Notes under the pieces: generated by a model
Told to the model about the DNA's origin: nothing
What the model saw: only the letters and a program-made list of their open reading frames with translations
The model's database searches: none
Assembly: GCA_964583845.1 (NCBI GenBank)
Contig: CAZOXG010000026.1
Location: forward strand, 1 to 14,410
Source of the DNA: JBAWVR01 sp964583845
Lineage (GTDB): Bacteria > Patescibacteriota > Minisyncoccia > Phycocordibacterales > GWA1-40-21
Reading direction: 5' to 3'
Length of the DNA stretch: 14,410 nucleotides
Shown here: positions 6,533-12,956 of the stretch, piece after piece
How positions within the stretch are numbered: the first letter of the stretch is position 1
Layout: each line of letters begins with the position of its first letter
Position numbers and translations under genes: made by a program

Positions 6533-8389
6533 ATGACTGATTACATTATGAGAAAACCACTCACTAAGGAAGTGGAAACTAAACTACCAAACTATTCTGA
6601 CCTAACCAGGGCCTTACTAACAGGACGAGGAATAAAGACAATACAGGTAGCTGAAACTTTTTTTTCTCCAGCCTACGAACGAGATTTGCACGATCCGTAT
6701 TTAATGAAAGATATGGACAAAGCAGTCAAGAGGATTTTGAAGGCAATTGATAAAAAAGAAAAAATTGTTATTTTTAGTGATTATGATGCCGATGGAGTGC
6801 CAGGTGGGGCGGTTTTACATGATTTCTTTAAAAAAATAGGTTACACAAATTTTTCAAACTATATTCCGCACCGTCACTTGGAAGGTTTTGGTTTAAACAT
6901 GGGGGCGATTGACGAGTTTGAGAAAGACAAAGTAAATTTGGTCATAACTGTGGATTGTGGCATCACTGACGTGGTAGAGGCTGAAAGGCTTAAAAAACAT
7001 AAAATTGATTTGATTGTTACGGATCATCATATTCCTCTCTGTCATTCCCGCGCAGGCGGTAATCCAGGATTAGATATTGAAGATAAGATGGATCCCCGCG
7101 TTCGCGAGGATGACAAAACAAGAGAGAAAAAAGGAGTAAAACAGAAAGTTAAGAAGGAAGGGGACTTATTACCCAAAGCAGTGGCTGTTTTAGATGCTAA
7201 GAGAGAAGATTGTCATTATCCGAATAAAAATATCTGTGGTGCCGGGGTGGCTTTTAAACTGGTCCAAGCTTTAATTAAAGAAAAAGATTTTGGTCTTAAA
7301 AGTGGCTGGGAAAAATGGTTGCTTGATCTAGTTGGAATCGCCACTGTTTCTGATATGGTCGCTTTAACTGGAGAAAATCGCGCTCTGGCATATTTTGGTT
7401 TAAAAGTCTTAAAAAAAACACCACGTCCAGGACTCAAGAAATTATTTAAACGTCTAAAAATTGATCCAGAAAATATTACGGAAGTTGATATTGGTTTTAG
7501 TATCGCGCCACGTATTAATGCCGCTTCACGATTAGGTGATCCCGAAGATGCGTTTAAATTACTAGTGGCTGATAGTGATATTGCGGGTGATCAGGCGGCG
7601 GAAGTTTTGGAGGCTTTAAATGTTGAACGTAAAAGCATGGTGGCCATTTTAAACAAAGAAGTTAAGATAATTGTCGAAGAACGTTATTCAGGTAAAAATA
7701 AAAAGCCAGTGATGGTAATTGGTAATCCAAGTTGGCGTCCAGGCATTTTAGGACTGGCTGCCAATTCGTTATTAGACAGTCATCAGGGTGCGGTTTTCTT
7801 GTGGGGACGTGAGGGTGGTGAAGAAGGTCTTCTTAAGGGGTCCTGTCGCTCTGATGGCTGTGTTAGTGTAGTAGAGTTGATGAAAAGGGTACCAAAGGAG
7901 ATCTTGAAGGATTTTGGTGGACACAGTGTTTCCGGAGGTTTTTCTATTTCGGAAAAAACAGTTCACAAATTAGAGGATTGCTTGTGTTTGGCCTACGCTG
8001 AATTATCGGCAGAAATAATTAAACCAGAACCAACGGTTATTGATTGGGCTTTATCACCAGAGGAAGTCAATGAAAAATTATGGAAAGATATTTCTAAATT
8101 CGCACCGTTTGGGATGGAAAACAATAAGCCGTTATTTTTAATTCCTCGAGCCAAAATTTCGCAAGTGAAAATATTTGGCAAAGAAAATAATCATTTGGAA
8201 TTAACTTTAGAATCAAATAAAAGGAAGGTTGTGGCAATTTCTTTTTTTGCCCAGCCAGATAGTTGGGGTAGGGAACTTAAAACTGGTGATGTAGTTGATG
8301 TTGTATCCACTCTGGAAAATTCGACTTTTAGGGGGCGTAATGAAATACGTTTGAGGATTGAAGATATTTTGTTTGACGGGGTAAAATAA
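6533..8389 (+). CDS. recJ: single-stranded-DNA-specific exonuclease RecJ, with an in-frame repeat insertion
   Basis: A 5'-3' ssDNA exonuclease of the DHH phosphoesterase family, acting in recombination and repair. It has 618 aa from the ATG at 6533. A start at 6464 would lie upstream of the -10 box; ATG 6548 is the alternative. Motifs seen (numbered from 6533) include DYDADG (83-88), YIPHRHLEGFGLN, VDCG (140-143) and TDHHIP with catalytic DHH at 164-166. Further on are DLVGIATVSDMVALTGENR, APRINAASRLGDPEDA, the DHHA1-like WRPGILGLAAN and GGHSVSGGF, and a C-terminal OB-like region. About 40 extra residues follow DHHIP. The first 25 are the translation of a palindromic repeat (7040-7115) and the rest is a lysine-rich tail. 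The frame resumes at LLPKAVAVLDAKRED, as in normal RecJ, so the gene is probably still functional. Confidence 0.95.
   Translation: MTDYIMRKPLTKEVETKLPNYSDLTRALLTGRGIKTIQVAETFFSPAYERDLHDPYLMKDMDKAVKRILKAIDKKEKIVIFSDYDADGVPGGAVLHDFFKKIGYTNFSNYIPHRHLEGFGLNMGAIDEFEKDKVNLVITVDCGITDVVEAERLKKHKIDLIVTDHHIPLCHSRAGGNPGLDIEDKMDPRVREDDKTREKKGVKQKVKKEGDLLPKAVAVLDAKREDCHYPNKNICGAGVAFKLVQALIKEKDFGLKSGWEKWLLDLVGIATVSDMVALTGENRALAYFGLKVLKKTPRPGLKKLFKRLKIDPENITEVDIGFSIAPRINAASRLGDPEDAFKLLVADSDIAGDQAAEVLEALNVERKSMVAILNKEVKIIVEERYSGKNKKPVMVIGNPSWRPGILGLAANSLLDSHQGAVFLWGREGGEEGLLKGSCRSDGCVSVVELMKRVPKEILKDFGGHSVSGGFSISEKTVHKLEDCLCLAYAELSAEIIKPEPTVIDWALSPEEVNEKLWKDISKFAPFGMENNKPLFLIPRAKISQVKIFGKENNHLELTLESNKRKVVAISFFAQPDSWGRELKTGDVVDVVSTLENSTFRGRNEIRLRIEDILFDGVK
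7040..7115. repeat. 76-bp palindromic element inserted in frame in recJ
   Basis: Arms 7040-7066 (tgtcattcccgcg...) and 7089-7115 (...cgcgaggatgaca) are imperfect inverted repeats: 21 of 27 positions match around a 22-nt spacer. The ends TGTCAT and ATGACA with GC-rich CCCGCG cores match a palindromic repeat that I know from many unrelated bacterial genomes. It is often seen in translated form as SRAGGNP...MDPRVREDD. It is more GC-rich than the surrounding gene. It contains no stop in the recJ frame and encodes residues 170-194. In-frame insertion into genes is known for Rickettsia palindromic elements; whether this one is related is not known. Confidence 0.82.
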
Positions 8390-8419
8390 TTGTTTATTTC
8401 TTGTTGTTTCTGTTTGGAT

Positions 8420-8466
8420 GGTAATCCAAGGTGCTTTAAAAGATAGTTTTCTGCCAGCGCGGGAAT
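8420..8466. repeat. possible decayed copy of the recJ palindromic element
   Basis: Just after recJ, gccagcgcgggaat (8453-8466) is the reverse complement of attcccgcgctggc. This matches 13 of 14 bases of the left arm in recJ (7044-7057). About 30 nt upstream, ggtaatcca (8420-8428) repeats the inner end of that arm. Together they look like a degenerate copy, but the matches are short. Confidence 0.28.
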
Positions 8467-8527
8467 AATAAATAAGAGGGGATATCTTTGATAGGTATTT
8501 AATTTGAAGTGATTCAGGATATAAAAT

Positions 8528-8557
8528 AAAAAGCGGACCGTTTATGGACCGCTTTTT
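8528..8557. terminator. bidirectional terminator between recJ and the small minus-strand gene
   Basis: The stem aaaaagcgg / ccgcttttt (9 bp), an A-A mismatch and two more pairs around gtttat, flanked by A- and T-runs. It serves recJ (+) and the gene at 8559-8927 (-). Confidence 0.85.
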
Positions 8558-8558
8558 C

Positions 8559-8927
8559 TCAAGTTACACCGAGATGTCGCTTGAGTGAGGCTTCATATCC
8601 TTCATCACGCCGATTCAGGAAGAAGTCGTGGAGCGCCTTAGGTGTTAACTCAACCTGCCAATTGGCCAGGGTAAGCTTGTGTAGTTTGCATTCCTCAAGT
8701 AGAACACGCTGGTGTCTTTCGAGGGTGTCCAAGGCATCCTGCAGTTCTTTCTTATTAATAAGACCGGTACTGTATTTGAGTTCGGCAGTATAAGTATGAT
8801 AGCCGACTGCAACCAGGTTTTCAAGTTTACGAATTGGTCCGTGATGACCGTCTTCTTTCAAACGCTCACGAAGAGCTTTTAGGTCAGAGATTTTTTCGTG
8901 TTTACCGGGTTCTTTGTTGTGCTTCAT
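8559..8927 (-). CDS. hypothetical small charged, helical protein with strong Shine-Dalgarno
   Basis: The 122-aa protein is not recognised. It is rich in Lys, Glu, His and Leu with no signal peptide, membrane segment or metal motif. Long stretches (about 13-26, 57-82 and 92-118) look helical, so a small all-alpha cytoplasmic protein is likely. Translation is well supported: AAGGAGGTGA (8931-8940) is a near-perfect Shine-Dalgarno six bases before the ATG, while most neighbours have none. The 120 bases I counted (8581-8700) are about 48% GC, higher than surrounding genes, with more varied codon use. The gene is a self-contained unit with a leader hairpin and its own terminator. This suggests a different origin or expression class from its neighbours. 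Function is unknown. Confidence 0.75.
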   Translation of the reverse strand: MKHNKEPGKHEKISDLKALRERLKEDGHHGPIRKLENLVAVGYHTYTAELKYSTGLINKKELQDALDTLERHQRVLLEECKLHKLTLANWQVELTPKALHDFFLNRRDEGYEASLKRHLGVT

Positions 8928-8930
8928 ACC

Positions 8931-8940
8931 TCACCTCCTT
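8931..8940 (-). promoter_or_regulatory. strong Shine-Dalgarno of the small gene
   Basis: AAGGAGGTGA on the minus strand, with core AGGAGG (8934-8939) six bases before the ATG. It is notable because most genes in this window have no such site, and it fixes the start codon. Confidence 0.85.
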
Positions 8941-8943
8941 CTA

Positions 8944-8973
8944 GGATTAGCATTCGCAATGGAATGTTAATCC
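8944..8973 (-). promoter_or_regulatory. leader hairpin next to the Shine-Dalgarno
   Basis: Arms 8944-8955 and 8962-8973 form a 12-bp stem with a single non-Watson-Crick position (G-T or A-C depending on strand) and a 6-nt loop (gcaatg). It lies three bases upstream of the Shine-Dalgarno of the minus-strand gene. It has no T-run, so it is probably not a terminator. It may control translation or mRNA stability. I could not find a convincing promoter upstream of it. Confidence 0.5.
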
Positions 8974-9162
8974 CTCGGTTTAGAACTGTTATGTCTGTGT
9001 ATATGGTACACCATTTTCAATATATTACTAAATTGCGATGACCCCTAAAAAATGATATTATGCAAAAGTTCTCCAAAGATGGCTGATTATGTTGACTATT
9101 ACAGAAAAGACCTTGGCATATGGCGAATTATAGATTGACGCGATAGGAAATAATAACTAAAC

Positions 9163-10191
9163 ATGAATAACTTTAAAATTAAGGAACTTAAAAACAGTGA
9201 AGATTTTGACCCGAATATTGTTTTTGAAGATATTACTTTTACCCAGACTGACTATTATGGAAAATGGCAACACGGAACAGGAAGAACTGTTCGTCGTTTT
9301 GTGATTATTAAAGGCGAAGAAATTGTGGCTTATTTTCAGTTAATAAAATATCCCTTACTGTTGGGAAAGAGTTATCTATATATTCCTTATGGGCCACTTA
9401 CAAAAGATTACTCTCCTGAATTCTTTCAGGATCTCAAACAAAAAATAAAACATATTGCCAAATCAGAAAAGGCGGTTTTTGTTCGTTTGGATTTTAATCC
9501 AGTCATTTCTGATGATACCTTGTCAAAATATTTTACCAAAGCTTCACTTTGTACCTATCATTCAGCTTTTTTTCAACCACGCACGGAATGGTTTCTAGGC
9601 TTGAGTAAAACTGAAACAGAAATCTTGGCTGAGATGCACGAAAAGACTCGCTACTCTATTAAACTGGCGGAAAGAAAACAGATTACAGGTGAGATTGTTG
9701 CAGAGGACTTTGATAAATATTTTGATATTTTCTTTGGATTGATGGATGGTACAGCTAAACGTAACGGTTTCAGCCTTCATAAAAAAGATTATTATCAAAA
9801 CATTTTTAAGAATTTACCAAGAGGTAAGGCATATTTATCTATTGCTAAATTGGGTGATAAGGTTCTGGCGATAGATTTGATTATTATATGTGGCCAGGTG
9901 GCCAATTATGTTTTTGGTGGCTCTAGTAATGAAGAAAGAAATCGCATGCCAACATATCTAGCTCAATGGCAGGCAATAGTTGAAGCTAAAAAATTTGGTT
10001 GCGATTACTATAACTTTGGTGGTATTGCTGGGGAAGGTAAAGTTTATGATGGCTGGGAAGGTTTAACGGCCTTTAAAAAGAAATTCGGTGGCGAAGCAGT
10101 CCATCATTCTAGCTTTTATGACGTTGTTGTTAACCAGTTTTGGTACCGACTTTATAATTTTAGAAAATGTCTTAAGAAAATCAAAAAATAA
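9163..10191 (+). CDS. FemAB-family peptidoglycan bridge aminoacyltransferase
   Basis: A FemA/FemB/FemX-like, GNAT-fold enzyme that would transfer an amino acid from aminoacyl-tRNA onto the stem peptide of a lipid-linked peptidoglycan precursor at the inner membrane face. The 342 aa are the usual length for the FemX/FmhB class. Family features seen include FVIIKGEEIVAYFQLIKYPLLLGKSYLYIPYGPL (46-79), the HEKTRYSIKLAE helix (159-170), YVFGGSSNEERN (249-260), YNFGGIAGEG (283-292) and GLTAFKKKFGG (300-310). The long coiled-coil insertion of FemA is absent. The next gene, a MurE-like ligase, starts 2 nt after the stop, so the two are co-transcribed and act in the same pathway. The donor amino acid cannot be read from sequence. 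Neither a Shine-Dalgarno nor a clear promoter was found; TTGACT at 9092 is a weak -35 candidate. Confidence 0.9.
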   Translation: MNNFKIKELKNSEDFDPNIVFEDITFTQTDYYGKWQHGTGRTVRRFVIIKGEEIVAYFQLIKYPLLLGKSYLYIPYGPLTKDYSPEFFQDLKQKIKHIAKSEKAVFVRLDFNPVISDDTLSKYFTKASLCTYHSAFFQPRTEWFLGLSKTETEILAEMHEKTRYSIKLAERKQITGEIVAEDFDKYFDIFFGLMDGTAKRNGFSLHKKDYYQNIFKNLPRGKAYLSIAKLGDKVLAIDLIIICGQVANYVFGGSSNEERNRMPTYLAQWQAIVEAKKFGCDYYNFGGIAGEGKVYDGWEGLTAFKKKFGGEAVHHSSFYDVVVNQFWYRLYNFRKCLKKIKK

Positions 10192-10193
10192 TT

Positions 10194-11495
10194 ATGAAAA
10201 AACAATTAAAAAAATTACTACCAAAAAATCTTTTTTCCGTTTACCATTTTGTATTGGCTGTTTTGGCCACAACTCGATATGGTAATCCGTCTAAGAAAAT
10301 GATTATTATTGGAGTTACTGGCACTAAAGGTAAGACCTCAGCAATAAATTTTATTTGGTCTTGTTTACAGGCGGGTGGTTTAAAAACAGGTATCATAAGT
10401 ACAGCCAATATTAGAATTGGTGAAGAAGAATTTTTGAATAAATACCATATGACTATGCCGGGCCCGATGGTGGTTCAGGGTTTAATGGCTAGAATGGTCA
10501 AACAGGGATGCAGATATTGCTTGGTAGAGACAACTTCTGAGGGTATTAAACAGTTCCGTCATATTGGCATATGCTATGATATAGCTATTTTTACCAATTT
10601 GTCTCCAGAACATTTGTCCTCTCATGGTGGTAGTTTTGAAAAATATAAGGCGATGAAAGCCAAGTTGTTTGAAGGTTTGTCCAAGACTAGAAAAATAATA
10701 AACGGTAAAGTAATTGAAAAAGTCATTATTGCTAATAATGACAGCGAACATGCTGAATATTTTTTAAAACATCAAGCTGATAAAAAGATAACTTTCGCTA
10801 TTAACAATTCGGCTGACTATGTAGCCAATAATATTCAAGAGACAGTTTCTGGTGTTAATTTTAAAATAGCTAATGATGACTACAAGATAAATATTCTTGG
10901 TAAATTTAATATTTATAATGCTTTACCGGGAATTATTGTTGCTAAACTTGCCGGTGTTAGTGATAAGTTGATAAAAAAAGGTTTAGAAAATTTAGAGATC
11001 ATTCCAGGACGAATGGAAAAAATAAATGAGGGTCAAAATTTTACAGTTTTTGTGGATTATGCGCATGAGAAAGAAAGTATCACTAACGTTTTGCAAACCG
11101 CCAATAATTTAAAGCAGAATGGAACCAAAACAATTATTCTTTTAGGTGCTGAAGGAGGTGGCCGTGATAAAGCTAAAAGACCAATCATGGGTGAAATCTC
11201 AGCGAAGATGGCGGATTACGTTGTAGTGAGTAATGTTGATCCTTACGAAGATGACCCAAAACAAATCCTAGAAGATATTGCTGTTGTTGCCGAAAAATTT
11301 GGAAAAGTTCGTGGAAAAGATTTATTTGTCATTGAAGATAGGCGAGAAGGAATTAAAAAGGCTTTGAGTTTGGGTAAAGTTGGCGATGTGGTACTAATTA
11401 CCGGAAAGGGAGCCGAACAATCTATCATTGTTGGTGGGAAAAAGTCACCATGGGATGATAGATTGGTAGTAAGAGAAGAATTAAAAAATAATTAG
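10194..11495 (+). CDS. MurE-like Mur ligase (UDP-MurNAc-tripeptide synthetase family), short N-terminus
   Basis: An ATP-dependent ligase that would add an amino acid to a UDP-MurNAc peptide in peptidoglycan stem synthesis. It has 433 aa, against about 490 for standard MurE. The P-loop GTKGKTS is already at 43-49, so most of the N-terminal UDP-binding domain is missing or replaced by a short basic/hydrophobic lead. Mur signatures follow: TNLSPEHLSSHG (134-145), the lysine region YKAMKAKLF (151-159), FNIYNAL (238-244), GRMEKI (272-277), DYAHEKES (288-295), GGGRDKAKRPIMGEI (321-335) and ITGKGAEQ (402-409). At the amino-acid specificity site, meso-DAP enzymes have DNPR. Here the aligned stretch 346-355 (SNVDPYEDDP) reads VDPY, so meso-DAP is not supported as substrate. 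It is coupled to the FemAB gene (2-nt gap) and followed by a terminator. Confidence 0.9.
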   Translation: MKKQLKKLLPKNLFSVYHFVLAVLATTRYGNPSKKMIIIGVTGTKGKTSAINFIWSCLQAGGLKTGIISTANIRIGEEEFLNKYHMTMPGPMVVQGLMARMVKQGCRYCLVETTSEGIKQFRHIGICYDIAIFTNLSPEHLSSHGGSFEKYKAMKAKLFEGLSKTRKIINGKVIEKVIIANNDSEHAEYFLKHQADKKITFAINNSADYVANNIQETVSGVNFKIANDDYKINILGKFNIYNALPGIIVAKLAGVSDKLIKKGLENLEIIPGRMEKINEGQNFTVFVDYAHEKESITNVLQTANNLKQNGTKTIILLGAEGGGRDKAKRPIMGEISAKMADYVVVSNVDPYEDDPKQILEDIAVVAEKFGKVRGKDLFVIEDRREGIKKALSLGKVGDVVLITGKGAEQSIIVGGKKSPWDDRLVVREELKNN

Positions 11496-11503
11496 TTAGT
11501 ATT

Positions 11504-11536
11504 AAAACAACCTGTCTTTTTGACAGGTTGTTTTTT
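11504..11536 (+). terminator. intrinsic terminator of the FemAB-Mur ligase operon
   Basis: A perfect 13-bp stem (arms 11504-11516 and 11522-11534, loop ttttt) followed by T's, 8 nt after the ligase stop. Its last T's form the start of the next gene's -35 box. Confidence 0.9.
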
Positions 11537-11562
11537 GACACCTGGCGAAAAAGTGGTAGTCT
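11535..11562 (+). promoter_or_regulatory. promoter of the second small gene, abutting the terminator
   Basis: A perfect TTGACA (11535-11540), a 16-nt spacer and TAGTCT (11557-11562) preceded by TGG (extended -10). Transcription would start near 11569, giving a leader of about 60 nt that contains the Shine-Dalgarno. Confidence 0.6.
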
Positions 11563-11615
11563 TTTATTGAAGACCTAAAGCCTTGTTGAGGTGGCGGTCA
11601 AAAATGAATCTTTTT

Positions 11616-11621
11616 GGAGGG
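11616..11621 (+). promoter_or_regulatory. Shine-Dalgarno that fixes the start at 11629
   Basis: GGAGGG lies seven bases before ATG 11629. It rules out the upstream in-frame TTG at 11614, which overlaps this site. Confidence 0.8.
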
Positions 11622-11628
11622 TTGTGTC

Positions 11629-12054
11629 ATGATTAGAGAAGTCATTGGTGTCTTGTTTGGGTCCGGAATGCGTGTTACTGATCAGGAGAAAGAACGGTTG
11701 ATGATGGAAATCCTGAGTTGTAAGACTCACAGGAGTATCTTGGAATTCGCGGTTGAAACGCCGTTGTCAGCTGGTCCAATTGCCCGTGTATTGTTTTCGA
11801 TCAAAACCGGTTGGCCGAACACTATTGATATCCGCCTGCGGGATGAGAATGGTGGCAAGGTGGTCATACAAGACGAACCGTTCAACGGCAAGTCTGGCGT
11901 TATTCTAACCGACACCCCCAAGGCTTTGGAGGTGATCGAGCGGATCGCCACAGGTTTGGTTTTGGCGGCTCAGACACCGTATTCTTTAGGAATGCTGGAA
12001 ATTTCGCCGGCCTTGATGGGCAATCGTTTCCCCGAGTCACGCCAGTCCAAGTGA
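11629..12054 (+). CDS. hypothetical protein with strong Shine-Dalgarno, own promoter and terminator
   Basis: The 141-aa protein is not recognised. It has no signal peptide or clear membrane helix. Secondary structure looks mixed alpha/beta: an amphipathic N-terminal part, then strand-rich 53-90 (VLFSIKTGWPNTIDIRLRD region), a helix around 97-115 (KALEVIERIATGLVLAAQT) and a polar tail. A sample of 240 bases of the gene is about 50% GC, above the Mur ligase and rnhA on either side. Codon choice is also more varied. Together with its Shine-Dalgarno and private promoter and terminator, this sets it apart from the neighbours, much like the gene at 8559-8927. The two proteins share no obvious similarity. 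Transfer, or a highly expressed gene class, could explain it. Function is unknown. Confidence 0.75.
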   Translation: MIREVIGVLFGSGMRVTDQEKERLMMEILSCKTHRSILEFAVETPLSAGPIARVLFSIKTGWPNTIDIRLRDENGGKVVIQDEPFNGKSGVILTDTPKALEVIERIATGLVLAAQTPYSLGMLEISPALMGNRFPESRQSK

Positions 12055-12078
12055 CAAGTGTGATTCTCCGTTCTCTAA

Positions 12079-12111
12079 GAGGACCGCAAATACTGCGGTC
12101 CTCATTTTTTT
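12079..12111 (+). terminator. intrinsic terminator of the second small gene
   Basis: A perfect 10-bp stem (gaggaccgca at 12079-12088 / tgcggtcctc at 12094-12103) with loop aatac, then A and seven T's. Confidence 0.92.
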
Positions 12112-12116
12112 AAATA

Positions 12117-12125
12117 TGATATAAT
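12117..12125 (+). promoter_or_regulatory. extended -10 promoter of rnhA
   Basis: TGA followed by a perfect TATAAT (12120-12125), just after the preceding terminator. The -35 position would fall inside the terminator stem and has no consensus, so the extended -10 probably carries the promoter. Transcription would start near 12132, one base before the ATG, so the mRNA is likely leaderless. Confidence 0.62.
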
Positions 12126-12132
12126 AAATTTT

Positions 12133-12849
12133 ATGAATTCTGAAAATAAAACAATTGTTTTTTGCGACGGGGCTTCCAGTGGAAATCCTGGTCCGGGTGG
12201 TTGGGGAGCGATAGTTTCTTATCCAAACAAAAAAGAATTTCTAGTAACAGAACTTGGTGGGGGAGACAAAAGAACTACGAATAATCGAATGGAGCTTTCG
12301 GCCGCTATTGGTGCTTTGAAATTTCTTAGTGATATTAAAAACGACATTGTTGTATATACTGACTCCTCATATGTCATAAATGGAATTACTAAATGGGTCT
12401 TTGGTTGGCAGTCCCGCAATTGGCAGACTCAAGATAAAAAAGATGTTTCTAATCGAGAACTTTGGGAAGAGTTAGTTATTTTAGTGCGAGGAAAAAAAAT
12501 CTCCTGGTGTCATATTGATGGTCATTCAGGTATACCTGGTAATGAACGAGCGGATGAAATTGCTACTGGTTTTTCTTTGAGTAAACCGCCGATGTTGTTT
12601 AGTGGCAAAAAAAGTGGTTATTCAGTTGAAATAGATAACATAACTCGTGATGAAAAAAAATATTCTGAAAAAAAACGTTCCGGTGGTAAGGCACACTCTT
12701 ATCTTAGTTTAGTTGATGGTAATTTTTGTATAGATCAAACTTGGGCCGAATGTGAGAAGCGGGTGAAAGGCAAAGCTGGAGCCAAGTTCCGTAAATCACT
12801 CAGTGTAACGGATGAGGAAGATATTAAGAAGATTTGGGGAGTCAAATAA
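12133..12849 (+). CDS. rnhA: ribonuclease HI with C-terminal viroplasmin-like domain
   Basis: Cleaves RNA in RNA-DNA hybrids (R-loops, primers). The RNase H domain spans about 5-148 with all catalytic positions: D12 (FCDGASSGNPGPGGWG), E54 (NNRMELSAA), D77 (VYTDSSYV), H131 and D141 (GHSGIPGNERADE). The 238 aa exceed the usual ~155. After a charged linker (150-187), residues 188-236 (HSYLSLVDGN, TWAECEKRVKGKAGAKFRK) resemble the hybrid-binding / caulimovirus viroplasmin-like domain. In eukaryotic and some bacterial RNases H1 that domain is N-terminal; here it is C-terminal. It would raise affinity for hybrids. The ATG has no Shine-Dalgarno and sits 7 nt after the -10 box. The gene is followed by its own terminator. 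Confidence 0.94.
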   Translation: MNSENKTIVFCDGASSGNPGPGGWGAIVSYPNKKEFLVTELGGGDKRTTNNRMELSAAIGALKFLSDIKNDIVVYTDSSYVINGITKWVFGWQSRNWQTQDKKDVSNRELWEELVILVRGKKISWCHIDGHSGIPGNERADEIATGFSLSKPPMLFSGKKSGYSVEIDNITRDEKKYSEKKRSGGKAHSYLSLVDGNFCIDQTWAECEKRVKGKAGAKFRKSLSVTDEEDIKKIWGVK

Positions 12850-12883
12850 GTATAGGTATAGAGTATAAGTATATTGTATAAAG
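12849..12883. repeat. GTAT-rich tract left of the rnhA terminator
   Basis: A run of GTAT-type units (gtataggtatagagtataag, then tatattgtata) directly after the rnhA stop. It shares agtatattgtat with the tract at window start (7-18). Its complement resembles the tract right of the terminator, so the hairpin is nested in a loose larger inverted repeat. Confidence 0.4.
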
Positions 12884-12914
12884 AAAAAAACTTTGTCTAG
12901 GCAAAGTTTTTTTT
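12884..12914 (+). terminator. intrinsic terminator of rnhA
   Basis: A perfect 12-bp stem (arms 12884-12895 and 12902-12913, loop tctagg) ending in eight T's. A seven-A run on the left could also allow use in the other direction, but no minus-strand gene is present. Confidence 0.88.
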
Positions 12915-12950
12915 AATACTTCATACTAAATACCGGATACGATATACTAT
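12915..12950. repeat. TATAC-rich tract between the rnhA terminator and comEC
   Basis: Units such as atactt, catact, ataccgg, atacg and atatact repeat the reverse complement of the GTAT units left of the terminator. The tract includes the comEC -10 box. It may be part of the same repeat family as 1-34. Confidence 0.38.
12943..12948 (+). promoter_or_regulatory. -10 box of comEC
   Basis: TATACT ends eight bases before the comEC ATG, predicting a start of transcription about two bases before the ATG. There is no TG extension and only a weak -35 (ttcata at 12920-12925), so support is moderate. Confidence 0.42.
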
Positions 12951-12956
12951 TAAAAT

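Noticed and set aside
7040..7115. CRISPR or frameshift reading of the recJ insertion
   Set aside because: There is only one unit, the structure is an inverted rather than spaced direct repeat, and the recJ frame is continuous on both sides.
9003..9014. Small palindrome atggt-ac-accat
   Set aside because: Five-base arms in AT-rich DNA are expected by chance; no promoter could be placed around it.
9079..9138. 19-codon ORF (MADYVDYYRKDLGIWRIID) before the FemAB gene
   Set aside because: Too short and without a Shine-Dalgarno or promoter close by; a leader peptide cannot be supported.
11614..11628. TTG start at 11614 for the second small gene
   Set aside because: It overlaps the Shine-Dalgarno; ATG 11629 is seven bases after that site.
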